A DNA stretch of 64,000 nucleotides from Roseiarcus sp963835885. GTDB taxonomy: Bacteria; Pseudomonadota; Alphaproteobacteria; Rhizobiales; Beijerinckiaceae. Under the pieces are notes generated by a model. The model was not told where the DNA came from, ran no database searches, and saw only the letters and a list, made by a program, of their open reading frames with translations. Position numbers and translations under genes: made by a program. Positions 54,449 to 63,391 of the stretch are shown here, piece after piece. The stretch covers positions 1 through 64,000 of the forward strand of contig CAWIHF010000029.1 in NCBI GenBank assembly GCA_963835885.1, written 5' to 3'. How positions within the stretch are numbered: position 1 is the stretch's first letter; each line of letters opens with the position of its first letter.

Positions 54449-55390
54449 ATGAGACTTGTCCTATCCGCCGCTTTCGTGGGCCTGACCCTGGCGCCGGCCA
54501 GCGCGGCCGACCTGTTCGGGGCCGCGCCGCCCATGACGATCCCCGCCGCGCAGGCGCCAACCGCGGTCGAGATCGGCTCGAACTGGTACCTCCGCGGCGA
54601 CGTCGGGGTCAGCTTCAGCACGACGCCCTCGGTCACGCTGGCGGCAATTCCTTCGGCGCCGCCGGCCTATCTGGCCTCGACTCCCCCGTCGGGGGGAAAC
54701 GGCGCGGGCTTTACGGGCGACCTCGGCTTCGGCTACCGATTTAACGATTTCCTGCGGATGGACGCGACCTGGGATTATTGGACGAGCCCGGCCCGCACGC
54801 GCTCGTTCGCCGTCGTTTGCCCCTACGGCCTCCAAGGCGTCATGAATGCGACGACCGGCTTCCCGGCTGGATACCTCTACGATACGACCAACACCTGCGG
54901 CGGGACGGCGAGCCTCAGCCAGCACAACAACACGTTCCTGGCGAACGGATATGTCGACCTCGGCACGTATGCCGGGTTCACCCCCTACGTGGGCGCCGGG
55001 GCCGGCCTCAACATGAGCTCCATGCAGGGAAGCTCCAGCTTTGCCGAAACCGCCAACGGCTTCGGCTATGCGGCCAATCTCACGAATCTCGGCGGCTTTC
55101 CTTCGGTGTGGGTCAACTCGGCCGGACAGCCGATCGCCCCGCCGCCGAACATCCCGTTCGCGGCGCAGAACTGGAACCGTACGATCAACTCCACCACCTA
55201 CCGCTTCGCCTGGTCGCTCGGGGCCGGCTTCGGCTTTCAGCTCAACCCGAGCGCCACACTGGACGTCGGCTACCGCTACATCAACGGCGGCGAATCCAGT
55301 ATGCTGATCAATCCGCAAACCGGTCTCACGGCGAAGCAGCGCAACGTTTCGCAGCAGATCCTCGTCGGCATCCGCTATGTCCTGCAGTGA
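54449..55390 (+). CDS. Outer-membrane beta-barrel protein (Omp25-like)
   Basis: A 313-residue exported protein (MRLVLSAAFVGLTLAPASAADL signal). It has alternating amphipathic strands with the aromatic-terminated end of an outer-membrane barrel (SQQILVGIRYVLQ), starts with YLRGDVGVSFS and contains RMDATWDYWTSP, GYVDLGTYAGFTPYVGAGAGL and LDVGYRYINGGESS. An eight-stranded barrel of the Omp25/heat-shock-resistant OMP type with long loops is the likely form. It may contribute to envelope integrity. It is driven by its own AT-rich promoter. Confidence 0.9.
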   Translation: MRLVLSAAFVGLTLAPASAADLFGAAPPMTIPAAQAPTAVEIGSNWYLRGDVGVSFSTTPSVTLAAIPSAPPAYLASTPPSGGNGAGFTGDLGFGYRFNDFLRMDATWDYWTSPARTRSFAVVCPYGLQGVMNATTGFPAGYLYDTTNTCGGTASLSQHNNTFLANGYVDLGTYAGFTPYVGAGAGLNMSSMQGSSSFAETANGFGYAANLTNLGGFPSVWVNSAGQPIAPPPNIPFAAQNWNRTINSTTYRFAWSLGAGFGFQLNPSATLDVGYRYINGGESSMLINPQTGLTAKQRNVSQQILVGIRYVLQ

Positions 55391-55476
55391 TTGAACACGC
55401 GCGTCCGCCCGCTTGACGCGCGTGAGGATTTCGGCGTCCATCGGCTCATCTTCAGCCGCCAGGACGCCCGAGCCTC

Positions 55477-58400
55477 ATGTTCAGCACCCTGATGACCTCG
55501 CGGCGCTTCGCGCCGCTGTTCTGGTGCCAGTTCTTCTCAGCGTTCAACGACAATTTCGTCCGCAACATGCTGGCGATGCTGATCCTGTTCCGCTTCGGAG
55601 GCGGCGACAGCAGCACGAAAATCCTGATCGCCTCGATGGTGTTCGTCCTGCCGGCGATCCCACTTTCCGCGCTCGGCGGCGAGATCGCCGATTCGCACGA
55701 CAAGGCTCTCATCGCCCGGAGGCTCAAGCTCGCCGAGATCGGCGTCCAGATGGTCGCCGCGGCGGGCTTCGTCGTCTCCTCGCTGGCCCTCCTCTATGTC
55801 GCGCTGTTCGGCCTCGGCTGCATCGCGGCGCTGTTCGGGCCGATCAAATACGGCATCCTGCCCGACCATCTGCGGCGCGAGGAGCTTGTCTCGGCCAACG
55901 CGCTGGTCGAGGGGGCGACCTTCGCGGCGATCATCTGCGGTCTCATCGTCGGCGGATTCGCGGCGGCTGAGGGCCGCTCGGCCGCCAGCGTCGTGGCGCA
56001 GATGATGGTCGTCGCGCTCGCCTGCTACGGCGCGGCGCGCTTCATCCCGCCGACCGGCGTCGGCGCGCCTGGCCTCAAGGTCCACAAGAACGTTATCGCC
56101 TCGACCTGGCGAATCATAAACGAGGTGCGCGCCGACGACCGCCAGTGGGTGGCGGCGCTCGCGACAAGCTGGTTCTGGACGGTCGGCATCGTCACGCTCT
56201 CCCTCGTGCCGGTCATCATCAAGTCGCGCATCGGCGGCGGCCTCGACGTCGAAATCGCGATCAACCTCGTCTTCGCGGTCGGCGTCGCCGTCGGCTCGCT
56301 CGGCGCGGCGGTGCTGTCGCGCGGACGCATCGAGCTCGCGCCCGCACCGTTCCTGCTCCTCGTCATGGCGGCGCTGGCGATCGACCTCGGGCTTGCGACC
56401 AATGCGATGGCGCCGGCAAGCAGCGAGGTTCCGCTCGGCGAATTCTTCACGAGCCCTTTCGGCCTGCGCGTCGCCTTCGAGCTCTTGCTCTATTCCGCGG
56501 CGGCGGGGCTGTTCGTCGTGCCGATCTTCGCCGCGATCCAGGCCTGGGCAGGCGAGGAGCGACGCGCGCGGGTGGTCGGCGCGGTCAACGCGCTGAACTA
56601 CCTGATGATGGTCGCCGGCTCGCTGGCGGCCATGCTGCTATTGCAGGTTCTCGACCTGACCGAATCGATGGCGCTCGTCGTCCTCGGCGTCGCCAACATC
56701 ATCGCGGCGATCTATCTTTTCCACCGTCTGCCGGCGAACTTCCTCGCCTTCTTCCTTCGCCTGCTGTGGCGCGCGCTGTTCCGCCTCGAGGTGAAGGGGA
56801 TCGAGCATCTGCCGAGGGCAGGCGAGCGCGCGGTCGTCGCCGTCAATCACGTCTCCTTTCTCGACGCGCCGATCCTGTTCTCGCTCATGGAGGAGCCGCC
56901 CCTGTTCGCGATCGATCATGGCGTCGCGCAACGCGGGTGGCTCAAATTTTTTTTGAGGCTCGCCGGCGTAAGCCCGGCCGACCCGTCCCGCCCGCTGACG
57001 GCGCGGGGGCTCGTCAAGCAGGCGCGCGCCGGACGCGCTCTGGCGGTCTTTCCCCAGGGAAGCGTCGCCCTCACGGGCACGGTCATGCGCGACTACGAGT
57101 GCGCCGGATTGATGATCGCAAAGAGCGGCGCGCCGGTGACGCCGGTGCGCCTCGTCGGGCCGGAGCGCACGTTCCTTTCGCGCCTCGACCCGGAGCACGT
57201 CGGACGGCGGCTGTTTCCCAAGGTGACGGTGACCATCCTGCCGCCGCGGCGTCTCCGGACGCCTGCCGGTCCGCGCGGCCGCGCGCTTCGCAGAGCCGCC
57301 GGCGCCGCGCTTTGCGCGACGATGTCCGACCTCGTTTTCGAGACGACCGACATTCGTCGGACGCTGCATGTGGCGTTCGAGGACGAGGCCAGGAAGCGCC
57401 GCCTGTCGCGCGTGGCGGTCGAAGATTCGCTCGAGCGGACCCTTGACCTTGCGCATGTTCCGCATCGGGGTCGGCGTGCTCGCCCGCAAGGTCGCCGAAA
57501 TCTCCGCGCCCGGCGAGGTCGTCGGCCTCATGCTGCCCAACGCCAACGGCTCGGCGGTGACCTTCATGGCGCTGCAGGCGGCGGGGCGCGTCCCGGCGAT
57601 GCTGAACTTCACCGCTGGCGCGAACAATCTCGTCGCCGCCTGTCAGACTGCGCGGATCGCGCTTGTCCTGACCTCCCGCGCGTTCGTCGAAAGGGCCGAG
57701 CTCGGCGAGGTGGTCGAGGCGCTGTCGGCGGTCGTGCGCCTCGTCTGGCTCGAGGATGTGCGCGAGAGCGCAACGAGGGCGGACAAGCTCCGCGCCGCGC
57801 TGACGGCCGGCCGCGCCTTCGCCAGCCGCCAACCCGACGATCCGGCGGTCGTGTTGTTCACCTCCGGCACCGAGGGCGCGCCGAAAGGCGTCGTCCTGTC
57901 GCACGCCAACCTGCTCGCCAACATCGCGCAGATCAACGCGCTGTTCGACCTCAGACTGACCGACGCCTTCTTCAACCCGCTGCCGATCTTCCATGCCTTC
58001 GGCCTGAGCGCCGGGACGCTGCTCGGGCTCATGACCTCGATGAGGGTCTATCTCTACCCGACGCCCCTGCACTATCGCCAGATTCCGGAGCTGATCGACA
58101 AGGTCGGCGCCACGGTGCTAATCGGCACCGACACGTTTCTTGCGGCTTACGCGCGCAACGCCGACGCCTACGCCTTCCGTACGCTGCGCTACGTCATTTC
58201 CGGCGCCGAGCCGCTCAAGCCCGACACCCGCCGGGTCTATATGGAGAAATTCGGCCTGCGCCTGCTCGAGGGCTACGGCGTGACCGAGGCCTCGCCGGTG
58301 CTCGCGGTCAACACGGCGGCGTTCAACCGGAACGGAACGGTCGGAAAGCTTTTGCCCTTCATCGAGCCGCGCCTCGAGCCTGTGCCCGGCATCGACGAGG

Positions 58401-58867
58401 GCGGACGTCTGATCGTGCGCGGACCCAATGTGATGATCGGCTATTTTCGCGCCGACAACCCTGGCGAGCTCGAGCCGCCGCCCGGCGGCTGGCACGACAC
58501 CGGCGACATCGTGGCGATCGACAAGGACGGCTTCGTCTGGATCAAGGGCCGCGCCAAGCGCTTCGCCAAAATCGCCGGCGAGCTCGTGTCGCTCGGCGCC
58601 CTCGAGGACCTCGTCTCGGGCCTTTGGCCGGACGACCTGGTCGCGGCCATCTCCGCCCCCGACCCGAAGCGCGGCGAACGGGTGATCCTCGCCACCACCC
58701 GCGTCGGCGCGACCCGGATCGAAGTCCAGACCTGGTTGAAGATCAAGGGCGCTTCCGCGATCATGGTGCCGGACTCGGTCGCGGTGCTCGACGCGATCCC
58801 GCTGCTCGGTTCTGGCAAGACGGACTTCATGGCGCTCGCGCGGGTGCTGCGGGAAAGGGGCGCGTGA
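55477..58867 (+). pseudogene. aas: LplT-PlsC-Aas trifunctional acyltransferase/acyl-ACP synthetase, one frameshift
   Basis: There are three fused parts. A major-facilitator lysophospholipid flippase (FWCQFFSAFNDNFVRNMLA, GPIKYGILPDHLRREELVSANALVEGATF) covers about residues 1-430. A PlsC acyltransferase (VAVNHVSFLDAPIL, the NHxxxxD motif; FPQGSVALTG) covers 440-640. An AMP-forming ligase (VVLFTSGTEGAPKGVVLSHANL, EGYGVTEASPVLAVN, GWHDTGDIVAIDKDGF, LLGSGKTDFMAL) ends at 58867. Frame 1 carries the first two; after an extra base near 57445 the ligase continues in frame 2. It remodels phosphatidylethanolamine by re-acylating lysophospholipids. The large open frame running on to 59655 is spurious beyond the slip. 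Confidence 0.9.
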
Positions 58868-59123
58868 GGCCTCCGGGCGGCGGCGCGCGAGGCGCTGCAG
58901 TTTTGTCCGCGCGCGGCCGATTTCAAAGTGTTAGGCGCCAAGATCTGTCCCGTTTGCGCACATTTATCGAGTTCAAGATGTGGAATCGCAAGGCGTGGAT
59001 AAAAATTATATTTTCCATATGTTTAAAGCGCTTAGGGAGAGTTCTCGAAGCCGTTCGCCGAAGCCCGGTCGCGCCTACCAGATTCACACAAGTCATCGAA
59101 TTCCGCGCGGTCGGCGAGTTACC

Positions 59124-59592
59124 CCTTGTCCGCGAAGCGGGGGTGGCCCAAAGGGCCGGATGGGGTGTGGCGAGCGGGTATGGTTCGATGCAGGTTCGGG
59201 CTGCCGTTCGTGCAATCCGACTCGCGCTCGAGGAAGCGGGCCATACCCCATCCGGGCTGCGCGCCACCCCCGGGTTGTTGCCCGGGGGCAGGCTCTTCCC
59301 CAGCACAGCTCCGGGATGCACAGATCTGCGCAGCCCACCAGCGCCGCGAGAGCGGAAGTCGTTTTCGCTCGAAAATCAGGCGGTTGTGCGCCCTCTTCTC
59401 CACGAAGTGGGGAAGGTGTCGCCGAAGGCGACGGATGGGGTGTGGAAAGCAGGAATGCGAAAACGAAGGTTCACGGCGCCGTTTGTGCAATGGTGCGTGC
59501 GTCGAAGCGGCGGGCCACACCCCATCCGGCGCTCCGCGCCACCTCCGGGTCTTTGCCCGGGGGCAGGCTCTTCCCCAGCAAGCTGGAGAAGG
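59124..59592. repeat. Two tandem copies of a structured intergenic element
   Basis: Each copy has complementary ends around a core of about 70 bp. Copy 1 has GGATGGGGTGTGG at 59158-59170 and CCATACCCCATCC at 59241-59253. Copy 2 has GGATGGGGTGTGG at 59433-59445 and CCACACCCCATCC at 59515-59527. The arms are 275 and 274 bp apart between copies. Both right flanks share GCCCGGGGGCAGGCTCTTCC. The cores are also similar. Palindromic DNA of this type is dispersed in many Rhizobiales genomes. Here it separates aas from the DUF4231 gene and makes the long open frames in it meaningless. Confidence 0.7.
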
Positions 59593-59648
59593 ATATCGCG
59601 CGGCATTCGAGATGTGCGAATATCGAAGACCGGGAGGGGAACACGGCC

Positions 59649-60542
59649 ATGCTGAGGCAAGCCTGGAACGCCTATCGCGGTTGGGCGAAGCTGGCGCGCG
59701 ACCTGCAGAGCGCGACCCATCGGTGGAACATCGCGGCGCTGCTGCTCATCGCCGCCGCCGCCGGCTTCGGCGCGCTGGCCACGGCTGTGGCGGATCCGTG
59801 GAGCGCCCGGGTTTCGCTGGCCGCCATGGTCGCTTCGGCGGTCGGCGCGTTTCTCGGGCGGCAGTTCGTCGGCTCGGGCGACGAGGCCGGCTGGATCCAG
59901 GCGCGAGCCGCTGCCGAAGGCCTCAAGTCCGAATGTTTCCGCTACGCGGCGCGGGCCGGCGCCTACGCTCTCCCCGACGCGGACGCCGCCAAAGCGCTCG
60001 TCGCGCGGACCGCCGAGATCGCCAGGCAAGCAACCAGCAAAGGCCTCGTGCGCGCGGACGATCCGGTTCCCCCATCGGGCGACAAGCGCGAGCCGCCCGT
60101 CCCGATGACCAAGGACTGGTATCTGGCCGGCCGGATCCAGGACCAGATCGCCTACTACCGGGACGCCCGCGCAAAAAACCGGAAGGCGGCCGACCGGCTC
60201 TGGTGGATCGCCTTCGCCGCCGGCCTCGCGGCGATCGCCTTCGGCGCGCTCGGCGCCTGGGCGCAACGGTTCGCCCCATGGATCGGCGCGATGACGACGG
60301 TCGCGGCGTCGATCGCCGCCTACGGGCTCATCGACCGTCGCAAGTATCTGATCGCGAGCTACGCCGAGATGCAATCGAGGCTCGAGGAGATGGTCGGGCT
60401 CGACAAGGAGGCGCCGATCAACCTCGCCGATCTCGTCATCGCGACGGAAGACCTGCTCGACAGCGAGCATAAGGCGTGGCTGCCGCAAATGCTCGCCATG
60501 CAGCATCAGCCGCAGCAGGGCCCGCAGCGGACGCAAGCCTGA
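59649..60542 (+). CDS. DUF4231 (SLATT-like two-TM) protein
   Basis: A 297-residue protein with two pairs of membrane helices (NIAALLLIAAAAGFGALATA and SLAAMVASAVGAFLG; LWWIAFAAGLAAIAFGALGAW and IGAMTTVAASIAAYGLI) and long soluble helices around them (GDEAGWIQARAAAEGLKSECFRYAAR, YLAGRIQDQIAYYRDARAKNRKAADR, YAEMQSRLEEMV). This fits DUF4231, a member of the SLATT group of predicted two-helix membrane effectors associated with nucleotide-second-messenger immunity. The start is 59649 (MLRQAWNAY). It is followed by a DUF559 gene and a class-3 lipase gene in the same direction. Confidence 0.8.
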   Translation: MLRQAWNAYRGWAKLARDLQSATHRWNIAALLLIAAAAGFGALATAVADPWSARVSLAAMVASAVGAFLGRQFVGSGDEAGWIQARAAAEGLKSECFRYAARAGAYALPDADAAKALVARTAEIARQATSKGLVRADDPVPPSGDKREPPVPMTKDWYLAGRIQDQIAYYRDARAKNRKAADRLWWIAFAAGLAAIAFGALGAWAQRFAPWIGAMTTVAASIAAYGLIDRRKYLIASYAEMQSRLEEMVGLDKEAPINLADLVIATEDLLDSEHKAWLPQMLAMQHQPQQGPQRTQA

Positions 60543-60616
60543 CCGGCGCCGGGAGTCGGAATTCACTCGACTCCGCTTTGCGCGGTTGGGGGGAGAATGA
60601 GCGACGAAGCTGCCGC

Positions 60617-61104
60617 TATCCTCCCCCGCAACGCGGGGGAGGGGGACCACGCGAAGCGTGGTGGAGGGGGAAGGGATTCTGACCATGAGGGCGCCGCCAG
60701 AAACTGTCGCCAACGCCCGTCATTTAAGCGGCAGTCTGTCCGCACCGGAAGTCATGCTGTGGAGCCGGCTGCGCACGCGGGCTGTGGGAATGCCGGTCTT
60801 CCGCCGTCAGCATCCAATCGGGCCCTACGTGCTCGACTTCTATTGTGCGAAGGCGCGGCTCGCAATCGAGATCGACGGAATGAGCCACGACCTTGAGGAT
60901 CGGCTGCGGCGTGACGAGCGGCGGAACGCGTGGCTTGGGACGCAGGGCGTAACAGTCCACAGGATCGCCGCCAAAGAAATCACAAGCCGTCTCGACGAAG
61001 TCGCCGATGGACTCACGCGGTTGGCGCTGGCGATGATCGAGGCGAAAGCCCCCTCCACCGCGCTCACGCGCGGTCCCCCTCCCCCGCTTCGCAGGGGAGG
61101 ATAA
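60617..61104 (+). mobile_element. Inverted-repeat cassette carrying a DUF559 gene
   Basis: A sequence of about 55 bp at 60617-60672 (starting TATCCTCCCCCGC and including GGGGGAGGGGGACC and GGTGGAGGGGG) is repeated in inverted orientation at 61050-61103 with roughly nine of ten positions matching. Each arm also contains its own small hairpin (CCACGCGAAGCGTGG on the left, CCGCGCGTGAGCGCGG on the right strand). The DUF559 gene fills the space between and its last 17 or so codons and stop lie within the right arm. The form resembles a small mobile cassette. Confidence 0.65.
60685..61104 (+). CDS. DUF559 (very-short-patch-repair endonuclease-like) protein
   Basis: A 139-residue protein. ANARHLSGSLSAPEVMLWSRLRTRAVG, FRRQHPIGPYVLDFYCAKARLAIEIDGMSHD (the Asp/Glu motif of PD-(D/E)xK-like nucleases) and RDERRNAWLGTQGVTVHRIAAKEI are the family blocks. 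ATG 60685 is chosen over 60658, which lies in the repeat. The C-terminal PSTALTRGPPPPLRRGG is encoded by the right inverted repeat. DUF559 proteins are Vsr-related predicted nucleases, often found within exactly this kind of GC-rich repeat; the cellular function is unknown. Confidence 0.88.
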   Translation: MRAPPETVANARHLSGSLSAPEVMLWSRLRTRAVGMPVFRRQHPIGPYVLDFYCAKARLAIEIDGMSHDLEDRLRRDERRNAWLGTQGVTVHRIAAKEITSRLDEVADGLTRLALAMIEAKAPSTALTRGPPPPLRRGG

Positions 61105-61126
61105 TCGCAGACAGGAGGAACCATCC

Positions 61127-62131
61127 ATGCCGATCACCGACCAGGACGCCGTCGACTATGGGTTTCTCGTCGCCTTCGCCGAGGGCATGGTTGTCCAGGG
61201 CTCGATCACGCCGCACGACGAGCCGAGGATCGCCGCTGCGGGGTGGGACGTCGTCGGCCATTTCCTCGCGTTCGATTCCGTGCTGCCCGATCCGTCCTCC
61301 CTGGCCGCCGGCGTCCCGAACACCATGCAGTTCGGGCAGATCGTCTTCTACGGATTTTTGGCCCGCAACCACGCGGACCCGACCCGCTACGCCGCCGCTA
61401 TCCGCGGGACAAGCGGCTTCGCCGAATGGGTGATCGACGCCGACTTCCTTCCGCTCGCGCTTCCCGCGCCCGCCGGAGCGACGGTCGAAAAGGGCTTTTG
61501 GAGCATCTACGCCAGCATGACTCTGGTCGGCCTCGATGGCGCTCAAATTGGCGCGGGGGCGGCGGACGGGATCGCGAGCGTCGTCGGCGAGGCGACGGTG
61601 ACGGTCTGCGGGCACAGCCTCGGCGCGGCGCTCGCGACCTATCTCAGCTTCGACGTCGCCAAGCTCATGGGCGCCCGGGCGAGCGCTTGCCTGTTCGCTT
61701 CGCCGAGCACCGGCGACCTCGCCTGGACGGCCGCCTACGCCGCCGCGGTCACGGACTACCGGCTGACGAATTACCTGCTTGACATCGTGCCCTACGTGCC
61801 GTTCGACGCCCCGCCGGCGTTTCAATATTCGACGCTGCCCGGCGCCAAAATCCTCCTGCCGTCGACGGCGCAGGCGGACGTCAAGTTCGACATCCGCTGC
61901 AACCACAATCTCATCTGCTATTGCGCGATGCTCGACTGGGCCGACACCAAAAGGCGGGCCAGCGCCCAGGACATCGAAGCGTGGCGCTGCATCCTCGGTC
62001 CGCCGGCCTTCGGCCTCAACCGCGAGCTGACGCTTGCGCTGGAAAAGCCGGTGATCGCGCTCGGCGGGGCGTTGGAGCAGATCGTCGACCTCATCGACGT
62101 GACGGCGCGCGCCAAGGGCGGGCACGTGTGA
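61127..62131 (+). CDS. Class-3 (Lipase_3) lipase family protein
   Basis: A 334-residue alpha/beta hydrolase with the lipase elbow VTVCGHSLGAALATYLS at about residue 163, catalytic Asp region LDIVPYVPFD and His in RCNHNLICYC. The N-terminal YAAAIRGTSGFAEWVIDADF has the class-3 lid strand. No signal peptide is present, so it should act inside the cell. The start 61127 follows AGGAGGAA. It lies 22 bases after the DUF559 cassette and one gene after the DUF4231 membrane protein; a phospholipase role is a reasonable inference. Confidence 0.88.
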   Translation: MPITDQDAVDYGFLVAFAEGMVVQGSITPHDEPRIAAAGWDVVGHFLAFDSVLPDPSSLAAGVPNTMQFGQIVFYGFLARNHADPTRYAAAIRGTSGFAEWVIDADFLPLALPAPAGATVEKGFWSIYASMTLVGLDGAQIGAGAADGIASVVGEATVTVCGHSLGAALATYLSFDVAKLMGARASACLFASPSTGDLAWTAAYAAAVTDYRLTNYLLDIVPYVPFDAPPAFQYSTLPGAKILLPSTAQADVKFDIRCNHNLICYCAMLDWADTKRRASAQDIEAWRCILGPPAFGLNRELTLALEKPVIALGGALEQIVDLIDVTARAKGGHV

Positions 62132-62155
62132 GACTCTGGGTTCGGCGCCGGCCGT

Positions 62156-62641
62156 TCAATCCGGCGCGTTGGAAAACGCCAGAAACCGGCTGATCGCCCA
62201 TCTTCCGTCCGGCTGGCGACGGAAGACGTCGAGGCCCGGCTCCTTGCTGATCGCCGGCGTTGGGCCGCGGCGGATGGAGACATTCCACACCAAGCGGACG
62301 ACGGCGAGATCGCCGCTCACGATGATCTCCTCGATGTCCGGCCGGTAGCGCATCTCCACCGCGCGGTCGGCGAGCGCCGCCGCGATCCGCTTGCAGACGG
62401 CGTCGCGATCGTTGTCGGCGCGTCCGCGCATGGTCGAGATGAGGTCGGGCGCGAAGATCGCGCAGGCGCCCGTTGCGTCGCGGGCGTTGAACGCCGCGGC
62501 GAACGCCTCGAGGCGCGCCGCGATGGCGGCCTTGTCGGCCTCGACGTCGGCCTTTGCCGGCGCGTTGGAGACAACAGCCGCCGCCAGAGCGAGCGCGAGC
62601 GCTCGTCCGAGCCACGGGAGAGCCTGCCAAAATGCGCGCAC
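62156..62641 (-). CDS. DUF4440 / SnoaL-like NTF2-fold protein, exported
   Basis: A 161-residue protein with a signal peptide (FWQALPWLGRALALALAAAVV, cleavage near PAKADV) and an NTF2-fold domain: IAARLEAFAAAFNARDATGACAIFAPDLIS, GDLAVVRLVWNVSIR, and DVFRRQPDGRWAISRFLAFSN. DUF4440 proteins bind small ligands or act as isomerases; this one is periplasmic. It is convergent with the lipase gene. Confidence 0.88.
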   Translation of the reverse strand: MRAFWQALPWLGRALALALAAAVVSNAPAKADVEADKAAIAARLEAFAAAFNARDATGACAIFAPDLISTMRGRADNDRDAVCKRIAAALADRAVEMRYRPDIEEIIVSGDLAVVRLVWNVSIRRGPTPAISKEPGLDVFRRQPDGRWAISRFLAFSNAPD

Positions 62642-62770
62642 CCCGTCCTCCTCGCCGAGCGATAAAGCCCTCGGGCGACCCGAGGGAGCCCGAGCCCTGG
62701 TTCTGGACCCCTCGTCCGCCGGGCCGCCTCGGGAATGCGGTGATTAACAGATCCCGTGGCCGGCGCCCAA

Positions 62771-62795
62771 GGAACCATGGCCAGCCATGGCGGTT
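62771..62795 (+). promoter_or_regulatory. EcfG-type promoter of the DUF892 gene
   Basis: GGAAC at 62771-62775, 16 bases, then GGTT at 62792-62795, 33 bp upstream of the start codon. This fits the EcfG consensus GGAAC-N16/17-cGTT. DUF892/YciF genes are frequent members of the general stress regulon, which supports the call. Confidence 0.65.
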
Positions 62796-62827
62796 GTGGA
62801 TGGCTGCAAACGCCAAAGGAGTGCGCC

Positions 62828-63328
62828 ATGCCTACCCGCAAATCCGCCAATCCCCTCGAGGATCTTTTCACCGAAACGCTGAAGGATATCTATTTCGCCG
62901 AGAAGCAGATCCTTCGGGCCCTGCCGAAGATGGCCAAGGAGGCGACCTCTCCCGAGCTCAAGCATGCGTTCGAGAAGCATCGCGACGAGACGGAGGAACA
63001 GGTCGAGCGCCTGAACCAGATCTTTGAGGGCATGGGACGCCCCGCGCGCGGCAAGACCTGCGAGGCCATCATCGGCATCATCGACGAGGCCAAGGAGTTC
63101 ATGGACGAGTTCAAGGGCGAAGAGGTGCTCGACGCCGGGCTCGCCGCCTCCGCCCAGACTGTCGAGCACTACGAGATCGCCCGCTATGGCTCGCTGAAGG
63201 CGTGGGCGCGTCAGCTCGGGATGGACGACGCCGCAAAACTCCTCGACGAGACGCTGCAGGAGGAGATCAAGACCGACAAGCTGCTGACCGAGCTGGCGAT
63301 GAAAAACGTCAACCGGAAAGCTGCCTGA
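62828..63328 (+). CDS. DUF892 (YciE/YciF ferroxidase-like) stress protein
   Basis: A 166-residue ferritin-like four-helix protein: PLEDLFTETLKDIYFAEKQILRALPKMAKEA, ELKHAFEKHRDETEEQVERLNQIFEGM, AQTVEHYEIARYGSLKAWARQLG, and LLDETLQEEIKTDKLLTELA supply the paired E-xx-H and E-xx-H/Y metal ligands. The start 62828 (MPTRKSANP) follows AAAGGAG. YciF forms a di-iron dimer and is induced by osmotic and general stress; an EcfG-type promoter lies just upstream. Confidence 0.92.
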   Translation: MPTRKSANPLEDLFTETLKDIYFAEKQILRALPKMAKEATSPELKHAFEKHRDETEEQVERLNQIFEGMGRPARGKTCEAIIGIIDEAKEFMDEFKGEEVLDAGLAASAQTVEHYEIARYGSLKAWARQLGMDDAAKLLDETLQEEIKTDKLLTELAMKNVNRKAA

Positions 63329-63391
63329 CGCAAGCGGATCTGGGCCGCGGGAGTGGTCTCGCGGCCCGGGCGCTTAAAACGGCCCTGGCCA

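Noticed and set aside
58980..59648. N-terminal extension of the DUF4231 frame through the repeats
   Set aside because: The repeats translate similarly in both copies because they are copies of non-coding DNA; the protein with membrane segments starts at 59649.
58868..59655. C-terminal continuation of the 1392-codon frame past the aas ligase
   Set aside because: The aas ligase ends at 58867 in another frame; beyond that the frame runs through palindromic repeats and encodes nothing recognisable.
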